A DNA stretch of 51,308 nt, taken from assembly GCA_038322575.1 (NCBI GenBank), contig JBBQGB010000019.1, positions 1 to 51,308 of the forward strand. Reading direction: 5' to 3'. The notes below the pieces were generated by a model, which was given only the letters and a program-made list of their open reading frames with translations, did not search any database and was not told the DNA's origin. The translations under genes were made by a program, and so were the position numbers. Position 1 is the first letter of the stretch, and each line of letters starts with the position of its first letter. Of the stretch, positions 1 to 8,770 are shown one piece after another. This DNA is from JACMOY01 sp038322575. GTDB taxonomy: Bacteria; Actinomycetota; Actinomycetes; Actinomycetales; Angustibacteraceae.

Positions 1-1311
1 GCCCGGCCGAACCACCCGGCGTCGCCGCGTCCACTGGTGCTGAACTCGTGGGAGGCCGTGTACTTCGACCACGACCTGCCGCGGTTGCTGCGGCTGGTCG
101 AGACCGCCGCCTCGGTCGGGGTCGAGCGCTTCGTCCTGGACGACGGCTGGTTCCTCGGCCGCCGCGACGACAGCGCCGGCCTCGGCGACTGGGTGGTCGA
201 CCCCGTCGTCTGGCCGCAGGGCCTGCACCCGCTGGTCGAGCGGGTGCGTGAGCTGGGCATGCAGGTGGGCCTGTGGTTCGAGCCCGAGATGGCCAACCCC
301 GCCTCGGACCTGCTGCGTGATGACCCCGACCGCGTCCTGGCCCGCCCCGGGCGCACCCCCCGCCCCTGGCGGCGACAGCAGGTCGTCGACCTGACCCGGC
401 CCGACGTCCACGCCCGGCTGCTCGAGCAGATCAGCGCGATCGTGGCCGAGTACGACCTGGACTACCTCAAGTGGGACCACAACCGCGACCTGCACGAGGC
501 CGACCACCTGGACGGCGGCGTGGTGCGCCCCGCGGTGCACGAGCAGACGCTCGCGACCTACCGGCTGCTGGACGAGCTGCGGGCGCGGCACCCGCGCCTG
601 GAGGTCGAGTCCTGCGCCTCCGGTGGCGGTCGGGTCGACCTGGGCATCCTCGAGCGCACCGACCGGGTGTGGGCCTCGGACACCAACGACGCCGTCGAGC
701 GCCAGCTGATCCAGCGCTGGACCGGGCTGCTGCTGGCGCCCGAGCTGGTGGGGGCGCACGTCGGCCCACCGGTCGCGCACACCACGGGCCGCGCCGTCGA
801 CCTCGGGATGCGGCTGCTGACGGCGCTGTTCGGCCACGCCGGCATCGAGTGGGACATCACCACCTGCACGGACGACGAGCTCGACCGCGTCCGGGCGTGG
901 ACCGCGCTCCACCGCGAGCTGCGCCCGCTGCTGCACGGTGGCCGCACCGTTCGCCGCGACCTGCCGTCGGGTCTGCCCGGCAGCACCGGCGCCCTGCTGC
1001 ACGGGGTGGTCGCGCCCGACGGCGACCGGGCCGTGTACGCGGTCGTGCGGCTGACCACGGACGCCGACGCCGTGCTCGGGCCGGTGCCGCTGCCGGGCCT
1101 GGACCCCGACCGCGGCTACGTCGTCCGGCTGCGGCCCGAGCTGGACGACCCGCGGCGCACCGGGCCCCGGGGGTCGGTGCACGCCCTGCTCGGCCGGCCC
1201 GAGGGGCTGGTGCTGCCCGGCCGGGTGCTGGCGTCCGGCGGGGTCGCCGTGCCGCTGCTGCAGCCGGCGCAGGGGCTGCTGCTCGACGTCCGTGCGGTCG
1301 AAGGCAGGTGA
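1..1311 (+). CDS. alpha-galactosidase, GH36 (5' end outside window)
   Basis: The reading frame is open from base 1, so only the C-terminal ~436 residues are present; GH36 enzymes are usually ~700 residues, so the N-terminal beta-sandwich is missing upstream. The visible part is the TIM barrel and C-terminal domain. LNSWEA, DDGWF and GLWFEPEM are GH36 hallmarks. The catalytic nucleophile is the Asp of KWDHN (bases 475-477), and the acid/base is the Asp of WASDTND (679-681) after ESCASGGGR. The family releases terminal alpha-galactose from raffinose-type sugars or galactosides, usually in the cytoplasm when no signal peptide is present; that cannot be judged here. It ends 35 bp before trpS, which is not an obvious partner. 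Confidence 0.93.
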   Translation, partial: ARPNHPASPRPLVLNSWEAVYFDHDLPRLLRLVETAASVGVERFVLDDGWFLGRRDDSAGLGDWVVDPVVWPQGLHPLVERVRELGMQVGLWFEPEMANPASDLLRDDPDRVLARPGRTPRPWRRQQVVDLTRPDVHARLLEQISAIVAEYDLDYLKWDHNRDLHEADHLDGGVVRPAVHEQTLATYRLLDELRARHPRLEVESCASGGGRVDLGILERTDRVWASDTNDAVERQLIQRWTGLLLAPELVGAHVGPPVAHTTGRAVDLGMRLLTALFGHAGIEWDITTCTDDELDRVRAWTALHRELRPLLHGGRTVRRDLPSGLPGSTGALLHGVVAPDGDRAVYAVVRLTTDADAVLGPVPLPGLDPDRGYVVRLRPELDDPRRTGPRGSVHALLGRPEGLVLPGRVLASGGVAVPLLQPAQGLLLDVRAVEGR

Positions 1312-1346
1312 CACCAGGGCCTGACCTGGCTGACACAATGCCCGCC

Positions 1347-2369
1347 ATGGTCTCGACCCGTCCGCGCGTGCTCTCCGGCATGCAGCCGACCAGCGACTCG
1401 CTGCACCTGGGCAACTACCTGGGTGCGCTCGTCCAGTGGGTGGCCCTGCAGGAGACGCACGACGCCTTCTACTGCGTCGTCGACCTGCACGCGATCACCG
1501 TCGACGTCGACCCCGCGCTGCTGCGCGAGCGCACCCGGCGCACGGCGGCGCAGTACCTGGCAGGGGGGGTCGATCCCGACCGTTCGACGCTGTTCGTCCA
1601 GAGCCACGTCCCCGAGCACGCCGAGCTGGCCTGGGTGCTGGGGTGCCTGACGGGCTTCGGCGAGGCCGGCCGGATGACCCAGTTCAAGGACAAGAGCGGC
1701 AAGCAGGGGGCCGACCGCACGACGGTGGGGCTGTTCACCTACCCGGTGCTGATGGCCGCCGACATCCTGCTGTACTCCGCCGACCAGGTGCCCGTGGGTG
1801 AGGACCAGCGCCAGCACCTCGAGCTGACCCGCGACCTGGCCCAGCGCTTCAACAGCAGGTTCGGTCCGGTGCTGACGGTGCCCGAGCCGCACATCGTCAG
1901 GGCCAACGCCAAGATCTTCGACCTGCAGGACCCGACGGCGAAGATGAGCAAGTCCGCGGCCAGCCAGTCCGGCGTCATCGACCTGCTGGACGACCCGAAG
2001 GTGGTCGCCAAGCGGATCAGGTCGGCCGTCACCGACACCGGCCGCGAGGTGCGCTACGACCCGGTGGGCAAGCCGGGCGTCTCGAACCTGCTGACGATCC
2101 ACGCCGCCCTCAGCGGCCGTGCCGTCACCGACCTGGAGGCCGACTATGCGGGCCGCGGCTACGGCGACCTCAAGGCGGACGTCGCGGACGTCGTCGACGC
2201 CGAGATCACGCCGTTCCGCGAGCGGGCGCTGGGGTACCTCAAGGACCCCGACGCCCTCGACGAGGTGCTCGCGGTCGGCGCCGCCAAGGCCCGCGCCGTC
2301 GCCGCGACCACCCTCGCGCTCGTCTACGACCGCGTCGGCTTCCTGCCCGCCCGGCGTCCCGTCGGATGA
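1347..2369 (+). CDS. trpS: tryptophanyl-tRNA synthetase
   Basis: Class I aminoacyl-tRNA synthetase that charges tRNA-Trp in the cytoplasm. The HIGH-type motif is LHLGN (His about residue 20) and the KMSKS loop is intact at residues 199-203. The 340-residue length is normal for bacterial TrpS. The ATG at 1347 gives the usual N-terminus (MVSTRPRVLSGMQPT). An in-frame ATG at 1338 would add three residues and cannot be excluded; neither has a strong Shine-Dalgarno. Its stop overlaps the start of the next gene (ATGA), so the two are probably translationally coupled. Confidence 0.97.
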   Translation: MVSTRPRVLSGMQPTSDSLHLGNYLGALVQWVALQETHDAFYCVVDLHAITVDVDPALLRERTRRTAAQYLAGGVDPDRSTLFVQSHVPEHAELAWVLGCLTGFGEAGRMTQFKDKSGKQGADRTTVGLFTYPVLMAADILLYSADQVPVGEDQRQHLELTRDLAQRFNSRFGPVLTVPEPHIVRANAKIFDLQDPTAKMSKSAASQSGVIDLLDDPKVVAKRIRSAVTDTGREVRYDPVGKPGVSNLLTIHAALSGRAVTDLEADYAGRGYGDLKADVADVVDAEITPFRERALGYLKDPDALDEVLAVGAAKARAVAATTLALVYDRVGFLPARRPVG

Positions 2370-2884
2370 GCGCCCCGTGCACCGTCGGGGTGGCCATCGC
2401 CATCCCCGAGCCGTTCGGCAGCCGGCTGCAGGCCCACCGCGCCTCGTTCGGCGACCCGCTGGCCCGCTCGATACCCACCCACATCACCCTCCTGCCACCG
2501 ACCACGGTCGAGGGGGACGTCGGTGACCACCTGGCTGCCGTGGCGGCGTCCGCGGCCCCGTTCACGATCCACCTGCGCGGCACCGCCACCTTCCGGCCGA
2601 TCTCACCCGTGGTGTTCGTCCAGGTGGTCCAGGGCATCGGTGAGTGCGAGCTGCTCGAGCGACAGGTGCGCCGCGGGCCGCTCGAGCGCGAGCTCACCTT
2701 TCCCTACCACCCGCACGTGACCGTCGCCCACGACCTGCCCGAACCGGCGCTCGACACGGCATTCGCGACCCTCGCAGACTTCGAGTGCCGCTTCGAGGCG
2801 AGCGCGCTGCACCTGTACGAGCACGGGACGGACGGCGTGTGGCGGCCCGAGCAGACCTTTCCCTTCGTCGGAGCGAACCCGTGA
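2366..2884 (+). CDS. 2'-5' RNA ligase family protein (2H phosphoesterase superfamily)
   Basis: A 172-residue protein with the two HxT motifs that define 2H phosphoesterases: H39-I-T41 in THITLLPP and H117-V-T in HPHVTVAHD, at the expected spacing of ~78 residues. Family members act on cyclic phosphodiesters or 2'-5' RNA linkages; the physiological substrate of this actinobacterial branch is not known. The start overlaps the trpS stop and the stop overlaps the GTG of the BrkB-family gene, so it sits in a three-gene coupled string. The pairing with trpS hints at RNA-related work, but that is inference. Confidence 0.85.
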   Translation: MSAPCTVGVAIAIPEPFGSRLQAHRASFGDPLARSIPTHITLLPPTTVEGDVGDHLAAVAASAAPFTIHLRGTATFRPISPVVFVQVVQGIGECELLERQVRRGPLERELTFPYHPHVTVAHDLPEPALDTAFATLADFECRFEASALHLYEHGTDGVWRPEQTFPFVGANP

Positions 2885-3954
2885 GCGCCCTGAAGTCCCT
2901 GTGGTCGCGGCTGACGGCGACGCGCGCCTGGCGGTCGTGGCAGCGGTACGGCCAGGCGCGTGGCGCCGTCCTCGCCGGCGGCATCGCCTACCTCGGGTTC
3001 TTCTCGATGATCCCCGCCCTGATCCTGGGCTTTACCGTCTTCGGGTTCGTGCTGCGCGGTCAGCCGGACCTGTTCGACCGGGTCGTCGCGTCGATCTCGC
3101 AGACCCTGCCGGGCATCGTCATGGACGCGGCCCATCCCACCGGCCTGATCAACGCCTCGAAACCACCCACCCCCAACGCGCTGACCATCACTGGGGCGAT
3201 CAGCGTGGTGACGCTGCTGCTGGGTGGGCTGGGCTGGTTGGACGCCCTGCGCGAGGGGGTGCGCGCCGTCTTCGGCCAGCCACCGCTGCAGGTCAACCCG
3301 GTCAAGGGCAAGCTGATCGACCTCGGGGTGCTCGCGACGCTGGGCCTGGCGGTGCTCGCCTCCGGCGTGCTGTCGACCGTGGTCAACGCCGCCGGCCCGT
3401 GGCTGCTCGGGCTGGTCGGCGTCAAGAACACGTCCCCGCTGAGCACGGTCGCGCTGAGCGCTGCGGCCATCGCCGTCGTGTTCGTGGTCGACGTGGGGAT
3501 CATGCTGGTGGTGCTGCGCGTGCTCAGCGGGATCGCGCTGCCGCGCGCCGACCTGCTGCACGGGGCGGCCGTCGGCGCGCTCGGCCTCGGCGTCCTGAAG
3601 CTGACCAGCGGGCTGCTGCTCAAGAGCGCGGCCAACAAGCCGCTGCTGGCCTCGTTCGCCATCATCATCGGGTTGCTGGTGCTGATCAACCTGATCAGCC
3701 GGATCATGCTGCTGGCCGCCGCCTGGGCGGCCACGACCGCGGACGACCGCGGTCACCTGGCCGTCGGGGCGGTCGACGCAGGGTCCGTCCCGCCGCTGGG
3801 GCCGCGCGAGGCCACCCTGCCGTCGTTCGGTCAGCGCTCAGGCGACCGGGTGGCCGTGGCCGCCGGCGCGGTCATCGGCGTCAGCGCCGCGCTGGGCGTG
3901 CGGACCGCGCGACGCGGGCTGCACGCAGCTGTCGCTGCCGTGCGTGGGCGCTGA
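2881..3954 (+). CDS. YihY/BrkB family inner-membrane protein
   Basis: A 357-residue polytopic membrane protein. An N-terminal amphipathic stretch is followed by AGGIAYLGFFSMIPALIL, the typical first membrane segment of the YihY/UPF0761 (BrkB) family, then about five more hydrophobic segments to residue ~290 and a short cytoplasmic tail. The family is widespread with no agreed biochemical role (annotated as virulence factor BrkB or RNase BN by old misassignment). The GTG start overlaps the previous stop (GTGA). The last 74 bp run antisense to the convergent carboxypeptidase gene, so the two C-termini share DNA. Confidence 0.88.
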   Translation: MSALKSLWSRLTATRAWRSWQRYGQARGAVLAGGIAYLGFFSMIPALILGFTVFGFVLRGQPDLFDRVVASISQTLPGIVMDAAHPTGLINASKPPTPNALTITGAISVVTLLLGGLGWLDALREGVRAVFGQPPLQVNPVKGKLIDLGVLATLGLAVLASGVLSTVVNAAGPWLLGLVGVKNTSPLSTVALSAAAIAVVFVVDVGIMLVVLRVLSGIALPRADLLHGAAVGALGLGVLKLTSGLLLKSAANKPLLASFAIIIGLLVLINLISRIMLLAAAWAATTADDRGHLAVGAVDAGSVPPLGPREATLPSFGQRSGDRVAVAAGAVIGVSAALGVRTARRGLHAAVAAVRGR

Positions 3955-5110
3955 GGGCCAGCAGCCCGACCACGAGCGACGCCGAGGCCAGCCCGCCGGC
4001 GCCGATCCAGCGGGCCCACGGGGTGCCGGGCACTGGTCGCGCCACGACGGACGCCGAAGGCGGGCTAATCGCACCGCCCACCGTCATCGGCACCGACGGC
4101 TCGACGGCGACCCCGCCCTCGGTGGTGCCCCCCGGGACGGCAGCGGTGGGCTGCACCTCACCCGGCTCGACGAGGCGGCCGATCGGCCGGGCCCGCGCGC
4201 CGTGGGCGAAGGCCCAGTCCAGCAGGGCCGCGGTGGGTCGCCAGCTGCGGTCGGCCCGGGCCAGGGCCGTGACGACGTAGGTGCGGCCGCCGCGGGTGGC
4301 GGCCCCGACGATCGTCCACCGGGCCGCGACGGTGTAGCCGTTCTTGACCCCGATCGCCCCGGGGTAGTTGAACAGCAGCGAGTTGTGGTTCTGGATCTCG
4401 TAGGACCGGCGGACCTTGCCGACCTCGGCCTTGCCCGGGAACCGCACCCGCCTGGTCGCCACCAGCGCGTCGAACGCCGGCAGCCGCAGCGCCGCGCGGG
4501 CGATCAGGGCCAGGTCGTACGAGCTGGTGACCTGGCCGGGAGCGTCCAGCCCGCTGGGGTCCTTCACCACCGTGTCGAGCGCGCCGAGGCGGATCGCGTT
4601 CTGCTGCATGGCCGCCACGGTCTGCTCCACGCCACCGTCGCCCCCGGCGACACGGGCCAGCCCGGTGGCGGCGTCGTTGCCGGACGAGAGCATCATCCCC
4701 TGCAGCAGCTGCTGCACCGAGTAGCTCGAGCCCGGGCTCATGCCGACCTTGGTGCCCTCGACGAGGTCCTCGGGCACCGCGGTGTAGCGCTCGGCGGGCG
4801 ACAGCAGCGGGATGACGGTCAGCGCCGTGAGCGCCTTGAGCGTGCTGGCCGGCAGCGTCCGGCCGTGCGGGTTCTGGGCGACCAGCACCGCGCCGGACGT
4901 CGCGTCGGCGAGCACGTAGGACGCCGCCGCCAGCTGCGGTGGTGCGGGCACACCCGCCGGCACGTCGTAGACGGGCGCGCCGCCGGTGAGCCGCTCACCA
5001 CCGACGGGTGCGGGCGCGGTGGTGGTGGCCGCCGCTGGCCCAGCGGTCACCGCCGACGCGAGCAGCGCCAGCAGCAGGGACGACGCCGCCCGCCTCCGGT
5101 ACGGCGTCAG
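3881..5110 (-). CDS. dacA: D-alanyl-D-alanine carboxypeptidase (PBP5/S11 family)
   Basis: Trims the terminal D-Ala from peptidoglycan stem peptides outside the membrane. S89-T-L-K92 is the SxxK acyl-enzyme motif and S143-G-N145 the SxN motif. The third motif reads K256-N-G258 followed by YT instead of the usual KTG. An Arg-rich n-region and hydrophobic core (SLLLALLASAVTAG) make a signal peptide, and a hydrophobic segment near residue 385 may anchor the C-terminus. No ATG, GTG or TTG precedes the signal peptide without running into sdhB. The best fit is CTG at 5110, which overlaps the sdhB stop (CTGA); a GTG at 5050 would destroy the signal peptide. The enzyme call is firm and the start is uncertain. 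Confidence 0.88.
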   Translation of the reverse strand: MTPYRRRAASSLLLALLASAVTAGPAAATTTAPAPVGGERLTGGAPVYDVPAGVPAPPQLAAASYVLADATSGAVLVAQNPHGRTLPASTLKALTALTVIPLLSPAERYTAVPEDLVEGTKVGMSPGSSYSVQQLLQGMMLSSGNDAATGLARVAGGDGGVEQTVAAMQQNAIRLGALDTVVKDPSGLDAPGQVTSSYDLALIARAALRLPAFDALVATRRVRFPGKAEVGKVRRSYEIQNHNSLLFNYPGAIGVKNGYTVAARWTIVGAATRGGRTYVVTALARADRSWRPTAALLDWAFAHGARARPIGRLVEPGEVQPTAAVPGGTTEGGVAVEPSVPMTVGGAISPPSASVVARPVPGTPWARWIGAGGLASASLVVGLLALSAHARQRQLRAARVARSARPARR

Positions 5111-5916
5111 AGCTTGCGGGTGAGCAGCGCCCGCTTCACCTCTTGGATGGCCTTGGTCACCTCGATGCCACGGGGGCACGCCTCGGTGCAGTTGAAGGTG
5201 GTGCGGCACCGCCACACGCCCTCCTTGTCGTTCAGGATCTCGAGCCGGATGTCCGAGCCCTCGTCGCGGCTGTCGAAGATGAACCGGTGCGCGTTGACGA
5301 TGGCCGCAGGCCCAAAGTACTGGCCATCGGTCCAGAACACGGGACATGACGACGTACACGCCGCACACAGGATGCACTTGGTCGTGTCGTCGTACCGCTC
5401 GCGCTCCTCCTGCGACTGCAGACGCTCTCGTGAGGGCTGGTTGCCCTTGGTGATCAGGAACGGCATGACCTCGCGGTAGGACTGGAAGAACGGCTCCATG
5501 TCGACGACGAGGTCCTTCTCGACCGGCAGGCCCTTGATCGGCTCGATCGTGATCGGCTTGTCCGGGTTGAGGTCCTTCACCAGGGTCTTGCACGCCAGCC
5601 GGTTCTTGCCGTTGATCCGCACCGCGTCCGAGCCGCACACCCCGTGCGCGCACGAGCGGCGGAAGGTCAAGGTGCCGTCCTGCTCGTACTTGACGGTGTG
5701 CAGCGCGTCCAGCACCCGGTCGGTGCCGTAGACCGTGACGCGGTAGTCCTCCCAGTGCGGCTCGCTGTCGACCTCGGGGTTGTACCGCCGGATCCGCAGG
5801 GTGACGTCGAAGCTGGGCACTGCACCGGCCTCGGGCTTGCCGTGCTGCTCCTTGGCGCGGGCCCGGGCCCGCGCCTCGATGTCGGCGGCGAGCTCGACGG
5901 GGGTGTCCAGGCTCAT
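5107..5916 (-). CDS. sdhB: succinate dehydrogenase iron-sulfur subunit
   Basis: A 269-residue electron-transfer subunit of complex II, passing electrons from SdhA flavin to quinone. The [2Fe-2S] ligands are C89, C94, D97 and C109. The Asp in the third position is also found in Escherichia coli SdhB and is not a defect. The C-terminal ferredoxin domain has C181, C184, C187 and C191, then C237, C243 and C247 for the [4Fe-4S] and [3Fe-4S] clusters. The ATG overlaps the sdhA stop by one base (TGATG). Last gene of sdhCDAB; dacA follows immediately. Confidence 0.97.
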   Translation of the reverse strand: MSLDTPVELAADIEARARARAKEQHGKPEAGAVPSFDVTLRIRRYNPEVDSEPHWEDYRVTVYGTDRVLDALHTVKYEQDGTLTFRRSCAHGVCGSDAVRINGKNRLACKTLVKDLNPDKPITIEPIKGLPVEKDLVVDMEPFFQSYREVMPFLITKGNQPSRERLQSQEERERYDDTTKCILCAACTSSCPVFWTDGQYFGPAAIVNAHRFIFDSRDEGSDIRLEILNDKEGVWRCRTTFNCTEACPRGIEVTKAIQEVKRALLTRKL

Positions 5917-7673
5917 CAGTACTTGCGCTCCATCGGCTCGTACCGCGTCTGCACGACGGGCTTGTAGTCCAAGCGGACGCCGGCCGGCCGGCCGTCGTCG
6001 GTGGGCACGCGGTAGGCCATGGTGTGCCGCATGTAGTTCACGTCGTCGCGGTGCTCGTAGTCCTCGCGGAAGTGACCGCCGCGCGACTCCTTGCGCTCGA
6101 GCGCGCCGACGACGATGACCTCGGCGAGGTCGAGCAGGAACCCGAGCTCGACGGCCTCGAGCAGGTCGGTGTTGTACCGCATGCCCTTGTCCTGGACCGA
6201 GACGTTGCGGTAGCGCTCCTGCAGGCCCTGGATGTCGGTCAGCGCCTGCTTGAGCGAGGCCTCGGTGCGGAACACCTGGGCGTTGCGGTCCATCGACTCC
6301 TGCAGGGCCTTGCGGACGGGGGCCACCCGCTCGCCGTCCGTGCGGCTGCGCATGCCCTCGAGCAGCGAGACCGTCGCGGCCTCGGGTGCCTCGGGCAATT
6401 CGACCAGGGGAGCGGTCTGCGCGAACGTCGCCGCGGCGACGCCGGCCCGCTTGCCGAAGACGTTGATGTCGAGCAGCGAGTTGGTGCCCAGGCGGTTCGA
6501 GCCGTGCACCGACACGCACGCGACCTCACCGGCGGCGTACAGGCCGGGGACGACGTCGGTGTTGTTGCGCAGCACCTCGGCGTCGATGTTCGTGGGCACC
6601 CCGCCCATCGCGTAGTGCGCGGTCGGGTAGACCGGCACCGGCTCGGTGTAGGGCTCGACCCCGAGGTAGGTGCGCGCGAACTCGGTGATGTCCGGCAGCT
6701 TGGCGTCGATGTGGGCCGGCTCGAGGTGGGTCAGGTCGAGCAGGACGTAGTCCTTGTTCGGCCCGCACCCGCGGCCCTCGCGCACCTCGTTGGCCATCGA
6801 CCTCGCCACGATGTCGCGCGGCGCGAGGTCCTTGATGGTGGGCGCGTAGCGCTCCATGAAGCGCTCGCCCTCGCTGTTGCGCAGGATCGCGCCCTCGCCG
6901 CGGGCGGCCTCGGACAGCAGGATCCCGAGCCCGGCCAGACCGGTCGGGTGGAACTGGAAGAACTCCATGTCCTCGAGCGGCAGGCCGCTGCGGTAGGCGA
7001 TGCCCATGCCGTCACCGGTGAGGGTGTGGGCGTTGGACGTCGTCTTGTAGACCTTGCCGGCGCCGCCGGTGGCCAGCACGACGGACTTGGCGCGGAACAC
7101 GTGCAGCTCACCGGTGGCCAGCTCGTAGGCGACGACACCGGCCGTGCGCTGCTCACCCTCGTGCTCGCCGGTCAGCAGGTCGAGCACGTAGAACTCGTTG
7201 AAGAACTCGACCTCGTGCTTCACGCAGTTCTGGTAGAGCGTCTGCAGGATCATGTGGCCGGTGCGGTCGGCCGCGAAGCACGAGCGGCGGACGGCGGCCT
7301 CGCCGTGGTTGCGCGTGTGCCCGCCGAAACGGCGCTGGTCGATCTTGCCCTCGGGCGTGCGGTTGAACGGCAGGCCCATCTTCTCCAGGTCGAGCACCGC
7401 GTCGATGGCCTCGCGGCACATCACCTCGGCGGCGTCCTGGTCGACCAGGTAGTCACCACCCTTGACGGTGTCGAAGGTGTGCCACTCCCAGTTGTCCTCC
7501 TCGACGTTGGCGAGGGCGGCGCACATGCCGCCCTGCGCCGCGCCCGTGTGCGAGCGCGTCGGGTAGAGCTTGGTGAGCACCGCCGTCCGCGCGCGCTGCC
7601 CGGACTCCAGGGCCGCGCGCATGCCGGCGCCGCCGGCCCCGACGATCACGACGTCATAGGTGTGAGTCTGCAT
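5916..7673 (-). CDS. sdhA: succinate dehydrogenase flavoprotein subunit
   Basis: A 585-residue catalytic subunit oxidising succinate to fumarate. The N-terminal Rossmann dinucleotide motif is VIVGAGGAG (residues 8-17), and H42 in RSHTGAAQGG is the expected covalent FAD attachment histidine. HPTG, RLGTNSLLD and the C-terminal RKESRGGHFREDY stretch are family signatures. The protein is complete. It follows sdhD by 26 bp and overlaps sdhB by one base, consistent with one sdhCDAB transcript. The length and heavily charged C-terminus match the sdhA linked to two-subunit b-type anchors. Confidence 0.98.
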   Translation of the reverse strand: MQTHTYDVVIVGAGGAGMRAALESGQRARTAVLTKLYPTRSHTGAAQGGMCAALANVEEDNWEWHTFDTVKGGDYLVDQDAAEVMCREAIDAVLDLEKMGLPFNRTPEGKIDQRRFGGHTRNHGEAAVRRSCFAADRTGHMILQTLYQNCVKHEVEFFNEFYVLDLLTGEHEGEQRTAGVVAYELATGELHVFRAKSVVLATGGAGKVYKTTSNAHTLTGDGMGIAYRSGLPLEDMEFFQFHPTGLAGLGILLSEAARGEGAILRNSEGERFMERYAPTIKDLAPRDIVARSMANEVREGRGCGPNKDYVLLDLTHLEPAHIDAKLPDITEFARTYLGVEPYTEPVPVYPTAHYAMGGVPTNIDAEVLRNNTDVVPGLYAAGEVACVSVHGSNRLGTNSLLDINVFGKRAGVAAATFAQTAPLVELPEAPEAATVSLLEGMRSRTDGERVAPVRKALQESMDRNAQVFRTEASLKQALTDIQGLQERYRNVSVQDKGMRYNTDLLEAVELGFLLDLAEVIVVGALERKESRGGHFREDYEHRDDVNYMRHTMAYRVPTDDGRPAGVRLDYKPVVQTRYEPMERKY

Positions 7674-7699
7674 GGGTCAGCCGACCTTTCCGTTGCGGG

Positions 7700-8146
7700 T
7701 CAACGCGTCTGGCAGAACGAGGGCACGTCTGCGGCCGCCGCGCCGGTCGGGCACGGGTCGAAGGTGAAGATGACGAGGGTGCCGAGCACCAGGATCAGGC
7801 CGGCGCTGGCGAACAGCAGCGTCTTGAGCGCGAGGCGGGTGCGGTCCTTCTCGGCGTAGTCGTTGATGATCGTGCGGACGCCGTTGGCACCGTGGATCTC
7901 GGCCAGCCACAGCATCATCAGGTCCCAGGTCTGCCAGAACGGGCTGGCCCACTTTCCCGCGACGAAGGCGAAGTCGACCTGCTTGATGCCCTCGCCGAGC
8001 ACCAGGTTGACGAGCAGGTGGCCGAAGACCAGCGCGATCAGCAGCAGCCCGGAGCCGCGCATGAAGACCCACGACCACAGCTCGTAGTTGCTGCGGGTGG
8101 CCCGGCTGCGACGGAACTGGGTCCGTGGGGCCTCGATGGTCGACAT
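7700..8146 (-). CDS. sdhD: succinate dehydrogenase hydrophobic membrane anchor subunit
   Basis: A 148-residue membrane protein with three hydrophobic segments (about residues 32-52, 75-95 and 110-130). The conserved histidine-containing stretches FGHLLVNL and LAEIHGANGVRTIINDY fit the SdhD family, whose histidine ligates haem b and whose residues help form the quinone site. The ~20-residue Arg-rich N-terminus is cytoplasmic. It lies 28 bp after sdhC and 26 bp before sdhA in the same operon. Confidence 0.93.
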   Translation of the reverse strand: MSTIEAPRTQFRRSRATRSNYELWSWVFMRGSGLLLIALVFGHLLVNLVLGEGIKQVDFAFVAGKWASPFWQTWDLMMLWLAEIHGANGVRTIINDYAEKDRTRLALKTLLFASAGLILVLGTLVIFTFDPCPTGAAAADVPSFCQTR

Positions 8147-8174
8147 GTGCGCTCCCTGCTCGGTCTGCTGGTGC

Positions 8175-8549
8175 TCAGGCGAAGACGTGCATCAGGTGGC
8201 GGACGAGGAAGGGCACGAACAGCACGACCCACAGCGCGACGACGACCCACAGCATCTGGCGCTGGTAGCGCGGGCCCTGCGACCAGAAGTCGACCAGCAT
8301 GACCCGCACCCCGTTGAACGCGTGGAAGATCACGGCGGCCACCAGCCCGGCCTCGCCGAGCCCGACGATCGGGTTCTTGTACGAGGCGATGACGGTGTTG
8401 TACGCCTCGGGGGAGACCCGCACGAGGGCGGTGTCGAGCACGTGGGCGAACAGGAAGACGAAGATGAGCATGCCGGTCACCCGGTGGGCCACCCACGACC
8501 ACATGCCTTCACGGCCGCGGTACAGCGTGCCTGCTGGTGCCTGGGGCAC
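8175..8549 (-). CDS. sdhC: succinate dehydrogenase cytochrome b556 subunit
   Basis: A 124-residue anchor with three membrane segments. The motifs WSWVAHRVTG and FAHVLDTALV near the N-terminus and HAFNGVRVMLVDF in the middle are SdhC signatures; the histidines are haem and quinone-site candidates. The GTG at 8549 was chosen because GGAGGG lies 8 bases upstream; a GTG farther upstream would add an Arg-rich tail with no ribosome site. First gene of sdhCDAB, so the operon promoter should lie in the 8550-8770 interval, where no convincing -35/-10 pair was identified. Confidence 0.93.
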   Translation of the reverse strand: MPQAPAGTLYRGREGMWSWVAHRVTGMLIFVFLFAHVLDTALVRVSPEAYNTVIASYKNPIVGLGEAGLVAAVIFHAFNGVRVMLVDFWSQGPRYQRQMLWVVVALWVVLFVPFLVRHLMHVFA

Positions 8550-8674
8550 TGAGCCGTCCCTCCGTCTCGCCGTGTGGGTCCCGCTCAGCGTAACGACGTG
8601 GACGGTCCCCCGGCGATCCCCGGCGCGGTCGTGTGACCCATCCCTCACCCCGCCCCGTCCCCGGCCCACCCCCG

Positions 8675-8751
8675 GTGATCGCAGGGGCACCCTCCTACGT
8701 TCCTCTTGGAGTGGGGTGCCCCCGCGACAACCGGGGTGCGTAGTGATCGCA
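8675..8751. repeat. hairpin with 9-bp perfect arms, flanked by 9-bp direct repeats
   Basis: Arms GGGGCACCC (8684-8692) and GGGTGCCCC (8714-8722) are exact inverse complements, with inner CTCC/GGAG pairing. The unit is bracketed by the direct repeat GTGATCGCA at 8675-8683 and 8743-8751. It lies between the 3' end of the glycosyltransferase gene and the 5' region of sdhC. There is no T-run, so intrinsic termination is only a guess; a short palindromic insertion with target duplication is another reading. Confidence 0.5.
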
Positions 8752-8770
8752 CCCAGGTGGGGCGGGTGGG

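Noticed and set aside
5107..5916. Asp in place of the third cysteine of the SdhB [2Fe-2S] motif
   Set aside because: The same CxxxxCGSD arrangement occurs in E. coli SdhB, so it is a normal variant, not a damaged cluster.
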